From positions 5,934 through 65,255 of the forward strand of contig BDDC01000161.1 in assembly GCA_001662425.1 (NCBI GenBank): a stretch of 59,322 bases of DNA, read 5' to 3'. Origin of the DNA: Chlamydomonas sphaeroides. Lineage: Eukaryota > Chlorophyta > Chlorophyceae > Chlamydomonadales > Chlamydomonadaceae. This document shows, in pieces, positions 45,365-56,300 of this stretch. The notes under the pieces are model-generated. The model searched no databases. It was given only the letters and a program-made list of their open reading frames with translations, and was not told the DNA's origin. The position numbers and the translations under genes are program-made. Position 1 is the first letter of the stretch, and every line of letters starts with the position of its first letter.

Positions 45365-48300
45365 CNNNNNNNNNNNNNNNNNNNNNNNNNNNNNNNNNNN
45401 NNNNNNNNNNNNNNNNNNNNNNNNNNNNNNNNNNNNNNNNNNNNNNNNNNNNNNNNNNNNNNNNNNNNNNNNNNNNNNNNNNNNNNNNNNNNNNNNNNNN
45501 NNNNNNNNNNNNNNNNNNNNNNNNNNNNNNNNNNNNNNNNNNNNNNNNNNNNNNNNNNNNNNNNNNNNNNNNNNNNNNNNNNNNNNNNNNNNNNNNNNNN
45601 NNNNNNNNNNNNNNNNNNNNNNNNNNNNNNNNNNNNNNNNNNNNNNNNNNNNNNNNNNNNNNNNNNNNNNNNNNNNNNNNNNNNNNNNNNNNNNNNNNNN
45701 NNNNNNNNNNNNNNNNNNNNNNNNNNNNNNNNNNNNNNNNAGGCAGGCAGGAGCAGAGGCAGGGTGAGTGCTGCCAAGCATTGTGCACGCCTCGTGGCAG
45801 CGCGCACATCGCAGCATCACCGCCAGCCTTCTTCCCAGCAGTCCGCGCCCCGGCCCACCAGCCCCTTGCGCGCCTTGCCCATGCGGCCCAGCCCGTCTGT
45901 GCCGGACCCGCGCTACCCGATCACGTCACATCAATATGTTTGCGACCATCGCCGAGTCTGCTCACCAGCCCCTTGAGCTCCTTGCCCATGCGAGCCAGCC
46001 CGCCCGCGCCCGGCCGCGACGGGTCGTCGGCAGTGACAGGGCGTGGCTCGTCCTCCTTGTCCAGCTCGGGTGGCAAGGCCACCTGCGGGGCGAGGCAAGG
46101 CGCAAGCAACGCACACTAAGGACTGGTGGGGCGGGGGCGCAGACAACATGCCAGCTAAGGCAGACCCTTGGGCCGGCCAGCGCTGCCGCCCCGGCGCTCT
46201 CACTTCGGCAAACGGCTCGCCAGCCGCCGTGAAGGAGGGCGCGCTGGGGTCCCCCCACGGCGCGTCGGTGGCCGCAAACGTGCCCGCCTCGGTGCCCGCC
46301 TCGGGCCCCAGCGAGGGCAGCTCGTATAGCGTCCCCAGCACGTCGGACAGCTGCTGGCCGCCCGCGACGCCAAAGGCCGTGACCCGGCCAGACGGGGCCG
46401 CGGCCGCGGCCTTGGCCTCGCCCGAGGGGGTGGACAGCTGGGAGCGCTTGTTCAGGGCGGCCGCCGCGGCCTTGGCCTGGGCAGCAGGACAGGGCAGGAC
46501 AGGAGGGGGTGGGAGGGGGCGGGAGGCGTGGGACGTCATGAGGCCAGGGGGGCTCCGTTAGGCCAGGTCTCCCAAGAGAGCTTCGCGGCTGGGAGCTGTT
46601 GCCCAGGGCCGCTGCCGTCGCAGCAGCCTTGACCTGGCGCAGTTGGCGGTTGCCAAATGGCATGATCACTATCGTCACCAGGATATCTCACCATGAGGAA
46701 CTTCTTGTTGCGGTCCATGATCTTGGACCACCAACTGCTGGTGGAGGCGGCCTCGTCTTCGTTGGCGTCGTCGTCGGCCTGACGGGGGTGCGGTGGAGGA
46801 GCCCCGAGGGCAGCGCGGCAGCGCGGTCAGAACGGGTCGGCAGAAGTGCTGCCCGCCGTCAACTGGGCCCAGCTTCCCTCAACCGGACTCAACCGCCCCC
46901 AGCCGTGCTCAAGCCTCGCGCGCAGCCCTCAGCCGGGCCCGCCTTGCGGCGCTGCCAACCCCCACGACTAAAGATGACTAGCACGATAACAGCATGACAG
47001 GAGGAGTGCTGTACGCGTGTCCTCACCAGCGCCCGCATCACCACGTCCGCCTCGTCGTGCTTGACGGCCTGAGCCGCAAGCGACGCCGCTGCAGCCACGG
47101 GGTTGGAGCCGTCGGCGCCCCGACCCGACTGGCCGCGCGGCTTGCCTGGGCAGGGAGAGGGCGGGGCACGGGCCGCAGGCGCAGGGAAGCACCAAGGGTG
47201 AAGGGAGGGGTTACGGGTTGCGTAAGGGGTTACGGGGGTGGGGCGGGGTGCCTGGGCCATGGTGCGCAGGTGCGGTTGGGCTGCGTGCCTGCGGTGCCGC
47301 GGTGCCGCGCGGCTTGCCGGCTGGGGCCGGGGCGGGGCGGTGGCCGCGACCAGGCAGCAGCAGGAGGGGGCCCTCGTCAGGAGCTGTACGGTGGCGGCGA
47401 GGAAGGGAGGCGCGGCCTGGCGAGCGACGGTCTGGCTTGAAGCCTCCGAGCGTACACCCGGGCCTAAATGCTGCCAGCATCCCGCCCGGTGACCACAGTG
47501 CGGGTGGGGATGCGCGGCCGCAAACTAGGTGCGCTCGGCGGTCGGCCCCGCTGCACACTGCCGCTGTGCTCCCGAGCTCCCACGCACGGACCTCCCCCTG
47601 CGCCGCTCTCATCCGATGTCTACCGGTAGTGCGGATGGCAAAGGACCATGCTTGAGAAAAAAGAACGCGTCATAAAAGTGTGCCACGGCTGACCAGCAAG
47701 CCGCCACTGTCACGAATGATACATATCACGGGACCAGAGATCGCCTCAAATTTCCGAGCCCCCGAAACAGAAGATCACTATTGCTTTTTGGCAATACGGC
47801 ATTGGGGACATGCCTGCGCCGCTGGCGTGCGGTGCGCTACTGCGACATGTACGCGCTGCTGCTGAAGTCCCACACGCCCACCACAGCCCCCCGCCCCCGT
47901 GCCGTCCTCTCACCCGCGCGGCCCTTGTCGCCGTCATACTCGAACACGTAGCCGCCGCTGATGGGCAGGCTGTTCTCCGCCCTCGCGCCGTGCTTGCGCT
48001 GGTAGCGCCGCAGCAGCTTGGAGAACAGCCCGTGCCGCGCCTCGAGCGTCTGCAGAGGGGGCGGGAACGCAAGCGAGGAGGGCAGCTCGAGAGAGATGCC
48101 GTGGCGCAAACCCAGTGTCGGAGGGGGCACGGCGAAGGAAAAGGGCAGCGTGAAGCCGCAGGCACGCATGCGCGTCGGGAATGTGTGGCTGTGGAGATAT
48201 GTTCATATGTTCACTGATATGGAGCGGAGAGTAACAACCCCCCGCGTGACACGCCCTAGATGTTGATGCGTGCCAAGCAGTTTCGGAAAAAGAGCCCGTG

Positions 48301-51300
48301 AGGACCCAAGCGTCATGCTGCTGTCACACGGTCGGGTTTCTGGGCCACCAGCGGTGCAACGCCCACACGGGCCGTGGGCGCAAAGGCAGCGGGGAAGAGG
48401 ACTTCATCGCTGCACAGCTATGGGGGTGTGCGCCGCAGCTGGTGGGTAGGCGCGTACCTTGCACTGCTCCAGCAGGTCGTTGAGGATGGTGACGTAGTCG
48501 TCCACCTCCAGGGTGGGGCACCACAGGTCCGCCAGCTCGAACAGCGCGCCCAGCAGCTGCGGGAACAGCAGGAAGCTGCGGGGGAGGAGCGGGGCAGGGC
48601 CAGGGTATGCGGCACGCGGGTCAGGTCGGCCAGCCCACTGGAGCATGCCGCGTAGCTGCGGCGAGGGAGGCGGGCGCGGGAGGCGGGCCTCCTCGTGTGC
48701 CGGGCCCCCCCGCACGCCGGCCGGCCACGCACCGCTTGCCCTTGCAGTCAAAGTGCCAGTCATCCTCGGGCTCGTAGCTGGGGTTAGGCTTGAGCCCGAA
48801 CCGCGGCAGCAGCGCCTGCAGCGGTTGAGGCGGCAGGCGGCGGCAGGCGGGCGGCAAGTCAGGGCGGAGCCGGGCGGGCGCCCGTGGCAGCGCCCCCGGC
48901 GGTGCCGTACGTGTGCATGGGTGCACGGGTACCCTGCCCGCCGGCCGGCGTGGCACAGGTGGCAGCGCGGCGCCGAGCGAGCTGCCTTGGATAGCCCATC
49001 GGCGCCAAGCGAGGGCGGTCTACCGTACGGTTTCGTACGGCGATTGCACGTACCCGCTGTATGATGGCGGCCATGGCGCAGTACACGGGCTTAGTCATGC
49101 CCCGCATGTCGGGCGGCATCAGCTTCTCGTCCTCCGACACGCGCCTGCGCAGGGCGCCGCGCCAGGCGGGCTCAGCCACGCGGCGGCGTAGCGCAGCGGC
49201 GCACCGAGCGCAGGCCTCCTCCCCAGTCCCAGCCCTCCGTGCGACCTCCCTACCCCCTCTTCCCCCTGCTTCTGCCTCATGCCCCCTTCCGCCCTCCCTT
49301 CCCCCCTCGGCTCCCCACCCTCCCATTGCCCTCCTTCCCCCGCCCCCTTCCCTCCCCGCTCACTCCTCGACCGGCAGTGTGCACAGCGGCATCCACTTCC
49401 ACCACGCCCGCACCGCCTCCCTGAACTTGTCTGTGCTCTTGATCGCCAGCCGGGCGTTCATGGCCTCGGGCGTGTACAGAGAGGCGTCACCCTGGGGGCA
49501 GGGACGGGGAGAAGCCGGGGTATCGTTCGGCAGGGCCGAAGAGCGCTGGACGCGACGAGGTCGCTGCTGCCCGCGCCCCGGGTGGAGGCCGCGGCGGCGG
49601 CACGCGCGGCGCGCGCCCACAGCAGCACACGCGCGGCCCGTGTCCCCCTTGTCCCTCCGCTCCCAATGCGGGAGTCCGTCGCCGCAAGTGCCTTGTCCGG
49701 CGGCCCCGCTCCGGAGCGGCTCGCACCTGCTGCAGGTAGCTCAGGTGCTGTCGGGGGTGAGGATGAGGAAGGGGGGGAGGGGAGGGTCAGGGGCCGCGGC
49801 GGGGGACTGGCGGGAGGGCGTGCCTGCGCTGTGACTGCGCAGACCGCTGGGCACGCCGCCCAGCTGCACGCCGGCAGGCTGGTGGCTGCCCGCCGGCGCC
49901 CGCACGCCCGCCCGCTCGTGCGCCGCTGCCACCACCGCCCCGACACGCCCCGGCAAGGCCCCCTCCCTTGGACACCCACCGACAGCTCCTTTTCGCTGCG
50001 CACGGTCAGCTTGACGTCCAGCACGCCCACCGCCGCCAGCCGCAGCGCCTGGGCCCAGGGAGAGGGAGAAGATGAGGAGGGGCAGGCATGGGGAGGTGCG
50101 AGGGGGCGGGAGCGGCAGCGGCAGGCCATCGTGCACGCGGGCGGCGGCTCGGCCTGCCCAGGCCGCCGCGTCTGCGAGCGCGCGCCAGCGTGACGCGTGT
50201 CCATCGCAGCTTCGCGGAGCGCGGTTCAGCGGCGGGAGGAAGGTAGCGGGCTGCGTGGGCCTGCATGCCTCGCTGCAGCTCATCTGTGGGCCGTGCCCGC
50301 GGCCATGCCGCCTGGGCGCCTGCCGTACCGCTGTCCGGCAGCAGGGGCGATGTCACCCAGTGGCACGCGGCATCTTCAGCCCGTTGTGCCGCCACGTCCA
50401 TGGCCATGGCATGCATCTCCTCCGGCTCACAGAGCCAGGGCCCCGCCAGCGGCCTCGCAACCCAGGGCGCCTGCACACAGGCACCGCGCATCCCACGGAC
50501 CCGGCCGCGCGCAGGCCAGGCAGCCCCCGCCGCACCTCGTTGGCCGTAGCGACATAGGTGCGCCGCTCCTTCTCCACCAGCGCCCGAATCCTGGCGGGGG
50601 TGCGGGAGGCGCAGGCGGCGGTCGGAGGCCCAGGCAGGAGCGTGGGGCGCAGGCGGCGGCAGGAAACGGGACAACGGCGGCACGCATCCGGCCCCAGCAG
50701 GCGCTACGCTCGCCGAAGCTCTGCCCCACTCTTGCCCCAGTGCCGGCCGCAGCCAGGGCCGCACCTGGACACGCCCCCGGCCGTGGCTTTGAGCAGGTTG
50801 CCCACCTCCTTCCACTTCTTGGCCACGATCTGGGGCGGGGAGCGGCAGTAGGCCGGGGTCGCGGTGCGGGTTGGGGGCCAGGGGCCGGGGCCGGGGTGAG
50901 GAGCCGGCGCCAGGGCCGCAGTGCAGCTCAGTCGCGAGCACGTGGCGGTCTGCTGCCCGGCCTTGAGGGTCGGGCCCGCACCCGTTACAGCGGCCTGAGC
51001 ACTCCAGCGAGAGGCGCCCCACGTCTCCATTGCCGGTGCCCAATCTTGCGCACACAGTGCACCCGGTAGGTGCCGCCGCACCTGGTTGGCCACGGCGGCG
51101 CCCATGCCCTTCGCGCCCGCGAGCTTGCTGTGCGCGGCCACGCGCGCCAGCTGCGCCGTGGCCTTGAACTTTTGCACCACCTGTGCTCGGGCGGGAGCGG
51201 CAGTGTATCGCCATGGGTACCGATCAGCCGGCTGCGTGCGCGCCGACGGTGGACCGGGCTAGCAGGGAAAGCGCTCGGGCAGGGAGAGCGCCGCAGCGGC

Positions 51301-51634
51301 GCGGGTGCCCATGCCCCCAGCGGGGCCCCCAGCTCACCTGCAGCCGGCGGTTCTCCGCCTGGTGCTTGGCCTCTGACGACTCTTTGGCCAGGTGGTGCGG
51401 CCGCGCCCGCGGCCGGTACACCGGCGGGGGCTGGCCCACGAAGCTCTGCTGCCGCAGCATGGGCGCCTCCTTGGCGGACATCGAGCTATCCCGGTGCACG
51501 CCCCGGATGACGAAGCCGTCCTCCATGGGCGCCTCCGGCATCATCGATATCATGCTGGCGACGCTTCCAGGGCTGGATTCCACCTGGGCGCCAAGCTTGA
51601 AGCGCAGCACCGGAGATGCGTTCTTTGCCGCCAT
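27662..51634 (-). CDS. Giant modular repeat protein, ~3,550 residues, family not recognised
   Basis: From ATG at 51634 to TGA at 27662 about 59 exons can be chained on consensus acceptors and mostly GT donors. Intron phases agree at every junction except one unresolved donor near 50150. I do not recognise the protein. It has three parts, listed separately: an N-terminal region of ~870 residues (43705-51634), a region of degenerate helix-pair modules (31507-43453), and a low-complexity plus helical C-terminal part (27662-31384). There is no signal peptide or obvious membrane span, so it is probably intracellular. A ciliary or cytoskeletal role is only a guess. It could in principle be two genes, but no stop codon or start-like context interrupts the frame. 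The intron 33851-34896 contains a methionine-synthase exon and an assembly gap. Confidence 0.75.
33969..34061. repeat. (CCCGTC)n hexamer repeat
   Basis: About 15 copies of CCCGTC in the giant-gene intron left of the METH exon. The same hexamer resumes at 34876-34891, right of the gap, so the METH-bearing stretch is bracketed by it. Confidence 0.9.
34113..34620 (-). pseudogene. METH: Isolated internal exon of cobalamin-dependent methionine synthase (METH)
   Basis: A single 508-bp exon between a good acceptor (CTCCAG before 34620) and a GTGAGG donor (34112-34111). It encodes an N-terminal extension (ATERMMEYAATLDPKCKPT...) and then the start of the homocysteine-binding domain: ICMIDGAMGTQIQKF, ERYAKHGHELKGNNDLL, GKIHTAYLEGGADIIETN, TFNGTWISQADYELQ. 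No further METH exon is present on either side: upstream is a short stretch and a 10-N gap, downstream a hexamer repeat and giant-gene exons. Its entry phase (two bases needed) and length do not fit the phase-0 neighbours, so it cannot be a cassette exon of the giant gene. It is either a genuine gene fragment inserted in the intron or an assembly error. Confidence 0.8.
34866..34875. other. Scaffold gap (10 N)
   Basis: Ten N directly before a CCCGTC hexamer run. Such a fixed short length usually marks a gap of unknown size or a contig join. Confidence 0.99.
35088..35127. repeat. Intronic 9-nt repeat CAGGCGGC(C)
   Basis: Five tandem copies of CAGGCGGCC/T in the intron between exons 35332-35676 and 34897-35058 of the giant gene. 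Confidence 0.85.
35815..35949. repeat. Exon end plus donor repeated in intron (exon 35930-36043)
   Basis: The 29 bases 35921-35949 (donor side CCGCCCCACCTG and exon end CGCCAGGCTGGACGCCA) recur exactly at 35815-35843, offset 106. Each copy is followed, in transcription sense, by a copy of AGGGTTCGTGCC (35850 and 35747), so the unit looks like a tandem duplication of exon end plus early intron. Confidence 0.9.
36679..36731. repeat. Dispersed intronic element, copy C
   Basis: GGGTAGAGGGTGCGAGAGCA, then GCGACGAAGGTCCCAGTGCA, then AGCACCATCCC: matches the first half of copy A at 7250-7300 in another gene, with about ten substitutions. Confidence 0.7.
36931..37063. repeat. Exon end plus donor repeated in intron (exon 37051-38053)
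   Basis: CGGCCGCACCTTGAGCAGCG at 37042 recurs at 36931 with one substitution (21 of 22 bases identical), offset 111. CCAGGGTTCGTGCC (minus sense, 36991-37004) lies between the copies. Confidence 0.9.
42427..42661. repeat. Duplicated exon segment (LSEVQVEAM)
   Basis: About 50 bases encoding LSEVQVEAMKLALGK (exon 42610-42741) recur at 42427-42476 as LSEVQVEAMELALGN, again followed by a GT donor and preceded by a possible TAG acceptor (42490). The second copy is in frame (66 bp, phase 0), so it may be a real extra exon. Confidence 0.8.
42498..42552. repeat. Dispersed sequence shared with 55479-55534
   Basis: GCATGCTGTGCCGCGTGTGA, then GGTTCTGTTCCACTTAACAC and TTGGACACAC, resembles GCTGTGCTGTGCCGTGTGTG, GGGTTCCGTCTTCACCTAAC and ATTTGAACACAT in an intron of the receptor kinase, in the same plus-strand orientation. 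Confidence 0.65.
43410..43695. repeat. Intron start resembling the following exon
   Basis: In minus s sense, the intron that follows exon 43705-43957 begins with a sequence translating AGSAALAQLLAQP. The next exon (43353-43453) begins AEASAALAQLLAQP. The two DNA segments (about 43660-43697 and 43415-43453) are near-identical direct repeats that bound the intron. Confidence 0.75.
44558..44700. repeat. Exon end plus donor repeated in intron (exon 44683-44780)
   Basis: GCACCTGCTGAAGGAGCT with its GAGCAGGCGG continuation at 44679 recurs at 44558 (translated LLMSSFSR versus LLVSSFSR), offset 121. Confidence 0.85.
45301..45365. repeat. (AGGC)n microsatellite
   Basis: About sixteen tandem AGGC units run into the gap at 45366-45740 and resume after it, in a giant-gene intron. 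Confidence 0.95.
45366..45740. other. Assembly gap (375 N)
   Basis: Run of N inside an (AGGC)n microsatellite. Flanking exons 45966-46082 and 45217-45285 join in phase 0, so the gap is intronic. Confidence 0.99.
45854..46004. repeat. Exon end plus donor repeated in intron (exon 45966-46082)
   Basis: The 44 bases at 45961-46004 recur at 45854-45897 with about six substitutions, offset 107. Both keep the GT donor after AAGGGGCTG on the minus strand. Confidence 0.85.
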
Positions 51635-53346
51635 CCTCCCGGTGGCCTTTTACTACGCCTTATCAATTCCTTGGCTACACGTAGTACAGGTGCTTGGAAG
51701 CGCTGGGTATGGCGAGCTGCCGGGTTCGCCAAGCCTGCGCTGCGTACATCATCTTGCGTTCAGAACAAGCTTTGGTAAACAAAATGCTAGCCGTGAGGTA
51801 GAGCTTCGAGGGAGCCCAACGGTTTAATAGACATGCTTCGAGCCTTCGTTGGCGCTTCAAGCGCCCAGCCCAGGCTTGTAAGTGCTTGCGTGTATGTGGA
51901 TTATGTGATTGGACTATTACACGCTTTGAGACCTTGACCGGCACGACGTCGCGACGTAACCCACACGGCGACGTAACCCCACGCCCTCGACAGCGGCCGC
52001 CCTGACCGGATGTGCAGGTGGCGTTGCACATCCGGCAAACGTTATCCGCGTTATAGCAACTCACCACATTACCACACTGCCAGCCCCTCGCCCCGACACT
52101 TTCGCCACGTGCTCGTCAACAATCGATCATGCTCAGGACCGAACGACGTCGCGAGCGCCCATTTTCCCCCGCTCACCCCGGCCATCAGCACCGCCACACG
52201 CCACCCTTGCGGCAATAAACAGCAACAATGACCTCGTGTCCTGGGCCCCTGCCACCCCTGCGCTGCACAGCAGGTGTGGCTGCGCGCGGTGCACCCCTCG
52301 CGGGGGCTTGCGGGGGCCTTCGGGTCGGGCTGCGGCTTGCCTCTGCGCGCGTGTGGTGGCGCCTGGTGGCTGCTGCTGCTGCTGCGTCGTCGTTGGCGGC
52401 AAGGCGCGATGGATTTGATCATTTGAATCGTCGACTTGTCGTTACCAGAGTGTCTCGCCTGGTCGTTACACCACCCCGTTAGTTGCTTGATAGACACGTT
52501 CCATGGGGCACACCGACGCTGCTGATGCGAAGCGCCGCTGGCGCCCATTGTGCGCATGGCAACAGACGGCCCATCAGCGCTGACTTCGCGAGTTCGCGTA
52601 CTCGCATTTTGTTTGATCCCGCCGGCGGCGCGGCAGGCCATGCAGCAGGCTGCCAGGCACAAACCGGGTGTGTCACAGCGTGGAAGCATTGAAGCCCGAG
52701 CCAGGCTTGTCCCGGGTGCAGTGGACTCTCCCCTGCCCGGGTGTGTGCCAGTTTGCACGATGCGCTGGGGCCAGTCATCCAGCCAGCAGTCATCCAGAGT
52801 ATTAGATTACATATTACACTACCGTCAGGTAGCTATGCCTGGCCAAACCACTAGCTGGGTCAAGGGCCCGTGGCAGGAGCACCACTCAACCGACACGCTG
52901 CCCGAGTCGCTTCGCTCGAACGTAGCCACTACAAGCGTGCCTCATCTATATGCCAGTCATGGACCTGGGGGAGCAAGAGGAAGCAGGGGGGAGAAGGGGG
53001 GAAGGTCGTTGCGAAGGCAAGAATGTAAGGCGCAACAACCCTCCCCACGCACGCCTAGTCTTCACACCTCTGCAGACCTCTGTGTCCGCGCGGCAGCACT
53101 CGCCTTATCGGTCGGCTCTGGGTCGGTTCTGTTGTAAAAATACGGAAGGGTGCGTTTTGCTATCCTGCTGTGTTTTCGCAGGCTCCCAGTGCGCTAGCGA
53201 GCATGAAGCCCGCAGACTGCTTGACGATAACTTAAAACAATATTCGCTACAAAACTCCGTTTGGGCACGCTTGTTGGCGCCCGCTGTTATTTGCGCGCTG
53301 CGATAGCCTACAATGCGCACTTCGACGGCGTGCGGGTAGCCCTGTT
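51635..53346. other. Divergent intergenic region, 1.7 kb
   Basis: Lies between the starts of the giant gene (minus) and the receptor kinase (plus). It is the largest intergenic space and clearly less GC-rich than the genes (for example 51830-51920 and 52790-53290). It should hold both promoters. The ORFs in it have no recognisable content or codon signature. Confidence 0.5.
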
Positions 53347-56300
53347 ATGCGCAACTCGGCCGCGCGGGGCTTGAGCCTTCTGTGCGTCCTGGTGTGCTTA
53401 TCCTTATCGGTGGCTGACCCGGATTGGCTAAGCTGCGGTAATCCAACAGCTGGAAGCCAGCGGTGCGAGCTTCATGAGCAACATTTGCTGGCGTCCAGCT
53501 TGGAGGTGGCTGACGCCGACCTGGTTTTGGTCGGCTCGGGCGCAGCGCCAACTCTCTACGCGAACGCCTCTGAAGCGAGCATCGCTATTGCACCTTGCCG
53601 AACGCTCACCCTGCGCGGTCTGACTTTGGTGACGGACCTGCCGACTGCGCCCAACCTGCTGCCGCCCGCATCCTTCCTCGCTCTGACCGCTGTGCGGCCG
53701 CTGACTCCAGCCAGTGCCTCGTCACCATCACCTCCCAGCACCACCACCCCAGCACGCAGCAACAGCGCTGGTCTCAGCACAGGTCTTCTGGCCCCCCCGC
53801 GGCTGGTGCTCGAGTCCGTCACCCTCCTCACGCCCTCCTGCCGAGCCCTGGCGATAGCGCAGCAGTACGCCTGCGGCCTCAGCCCCTCGCCCTCCTTCAC
53901 CATCAGCCCTGGCAGCATCCAGGTCCACTCCTACTCCTCTGCTCCCAGCCCCAGCCGTGCCGTCTCCCTTGAGGCGAGGGACGTTACTGTTACGTGCCCT
54001 GGCCCGCCGCTGCCGCATCCCTGCACCGCCACCGTCGTCAACACGGCGGCGGAGCTGCTCGGAGCGGCGGCGCCGTCTCTGCCTGCAAATGACACCTTTG
54101 CTGCAGCAATGCTCGCCGCTGCCGTACCATCCTATGTGTACGTCAACCGCAGCGGCATCGCCCTGCGGGACGCCGTGCCCCATGGCGGCGGCTCCTTCAC
54201 CGTCCGGGGCAGCCCCCTGGTCATCGCCGGCGCCGCCGCCGCAGGGCCGGCCCTCGGTGCCGCTGCCTCCGTCAATGCCAGCGGCGCCGTCAGCATCGCC
54301 ACACTATCGCTGCCACCGACGACACTTGACCTCTCTGGCACCATGTCGCTCTTCAGGGTCCCCAACACACCCAGCGTGGGCGTGGAGCTTGTCAACCTGA
54401 CCCTGGTGTCGCCGCCCCTGGGCCCCTCCACTTCATTACCCGCATCGCTGACGACGCTTCCTATTTGGACTTTCGGCTACGAGCGCAATATGCTAATCAC
54501 GCGCAGTGGCTCCATGGCGCCAACTCGCATGCGGTTGCGCATTGTCAACTCTGCCATCTTGCTGAGCGGCGGCAGCGGCAGCGATGCAGACCGCGTCAGC
54601 AGCACCGCCGCTGCCGACCGCGCCGCCGCCGGGCTGGCGGCGCGGGCGGCGGCCGGCGCCATCAGCGCGGCGCAGGCAGAGCTGGCGCTGTGGGCGTGGG
54701 ACCTGGGCGGCGTGAGGCCGGGCGCTGGTGAGGCGCTGGGCTGGCGCCATATCGAGGGATGGGCGTGCGCCAACAGCAGCCGGGTGAGCTGGGTCGTAAA
54801 TGGGCTCTGGTTGTCCGACCTATGGGTGTACCTGGATGGCATGGCCAGCAGGGATAGTCCGGTATCCCGGCCACGCGCCCTGCAGCCGTCAGAGGGGCTC
54901 GCGCGCGGGGGTCCGCCTACCGCCAAGCTTCCCCCCTGCCGCTCTCCCCCGCTCGCGCCCTCACTTGCGCCCATGCCAGGCCCTGGTGCCCGCAATGGCC
55001 ATGGTGGGTGCGGACATGCTTCGGGGCATGGGCGAATCCGGTCTGCCTGAGGACGCTGTGGGGCTGCTGGCAGGGCCTCAGTGCAACGCATCTGAGCAGC
55101 TGAGCAGCGCCATGGCAATGGGCGGGCGTGCCGCAGCCGCCACAGCCGCGTGGCGTGGCGTCGCGTGACGTGGCGTCGCGTGACGTGGCGTCGCGTCCCT
55201 GGGCCGTAGTCGTCTCGGCTGCTGCGGTCCTGCTGCGTGCCTTGGGTTGCTGCCCTTGGCCTGCTGCCTGATGGATGCGCGCTGCATGGTGCATGGCACA
55301 GCAGCGTGGCGTGGCAGAGCAGCTGAGCCGCGCGCGCAGGGAGGTAGAGTGGGCGTGAGCGAGCCGCAGCCGTTGAGCGTTGCCGCGGCGTCGGCAGCCT
55401 GCATGCACCACATCGCGCAACCCGCGACCCGCACCTAACCAGGGATGTCCGCAACCCGCAACACACACCTTTAGCTGTGCTGTGCCGTGTGTGGGGTTCC
55501 GTCTTCACCTAACATTTGAACACATCACATCACGCAGCCCACACCTGGCCCTTACGCTTTCTGCCCCTTGTGCCGCCAGCCCGGGCCCTCGACGGCGCAG
55601 CTGCTGCTGAGCGCCGACGGCGCCGCTGCCGTCGGCCTGCTCATCCGCCGGGCTCAGGCCGCCTTGGGCGTCTCCCAGGAGCTTCAGTCGGTGGTTCTGC
55701 TGCTGCCGGCAGCCGCCGAGCCATCGCCAGCGGGACCTCCGCAGCTACTGCAGCAGCAGTCGGGCGGTCTCCGGCAGCGGGCGCCGCTCTGCCTGCTGCT
55801 GCCGGAACCGTCTGCCGAGGCCTCGGCCGCCGCCGTCGCCGCAGCGGCCGGCTTGCCGCAGCCTGCAACAAAGTCTGCCCCCGCCGGTCTCTCAACGTCT
55901 ACCCAGGGTGCGACGGGGATCCTCACGCCTTTCCAGCTGATGACCGACATCGTTGTACCTGCGGGCTCGCCGGTTCCACGTGGCACCAGGTACAACCTAC
56001 GGGTCGTCCTGAACCTCGACTCCCAGCTACAAATAACCTACACTCAGGGGTCATTTAACATCAGGCAGGGCAAGGTGGCGGGATCCGACGTCTGGCTGGG
56101 CAATCCGTACGGCGTACGACAGCTGCACATGTCGTACGTGCCCGGCGCCGTGAACCTGCGTGCGCCGGGCGCCAGCCTGACACTGCGGTCGCTGGTGCTG
56201 ACGGGCATGCCGGCGGCGGGGCTGCACCCGACGGCGCTGCCGCCGCTCTCGCCACCGCAATCGTCGCCATCCACCGCAAGGCGAAGGCACCGAAGGCAAC

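Larger units (their letters stand above)
43705..51634 (-). other. Giant protein, N-terminal part (exons 1-21)
   Basis: Exons: 51338-51634, 51082-51180, 50765-50829, 50536-50590, 50329-50470, about 50150-50283, 49980-50048, 49727-49747, 49364-49491, 49054-49144, 48733-48815, 48458-48575, 47914-48049, 47027-47145, 46692-46778, 46204-46476, 45966-46082, 45217-45285, 44981-45055, 44683-44780, 44227-44428, 43705-43957. It opens MAAKNASPVLRFKLGAQVE, followed by basic helices (VVQKFKATAQLARVAAH, IVAKKWKEVGNLL). The middle reads HLSYLQQ, FREAVRAWWKWMPLCTLP, MTKPVYCAMAAIIQR, EDDWHFDCKGKR and GALFELADLWCPTLEVDDY. From memory, this order (WW, then DWxxDxxG, then LFELADLW) recurs in large algal and protist proteins, some ciliary; I cannot name the family. 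Then follow acidic (EDEAAS, EEEEEEEGEE) and Ala/Gln-rich stretches. Confidence 0.7.

Noticed and set aside
52069..52758. Minus-strand ORF of 229 codons in the divergent intergenic region
   Set aside because: No homology I can recognise, no conserved pattern, and it depends on a non-ATG or weak context. It is kept as intergenic.
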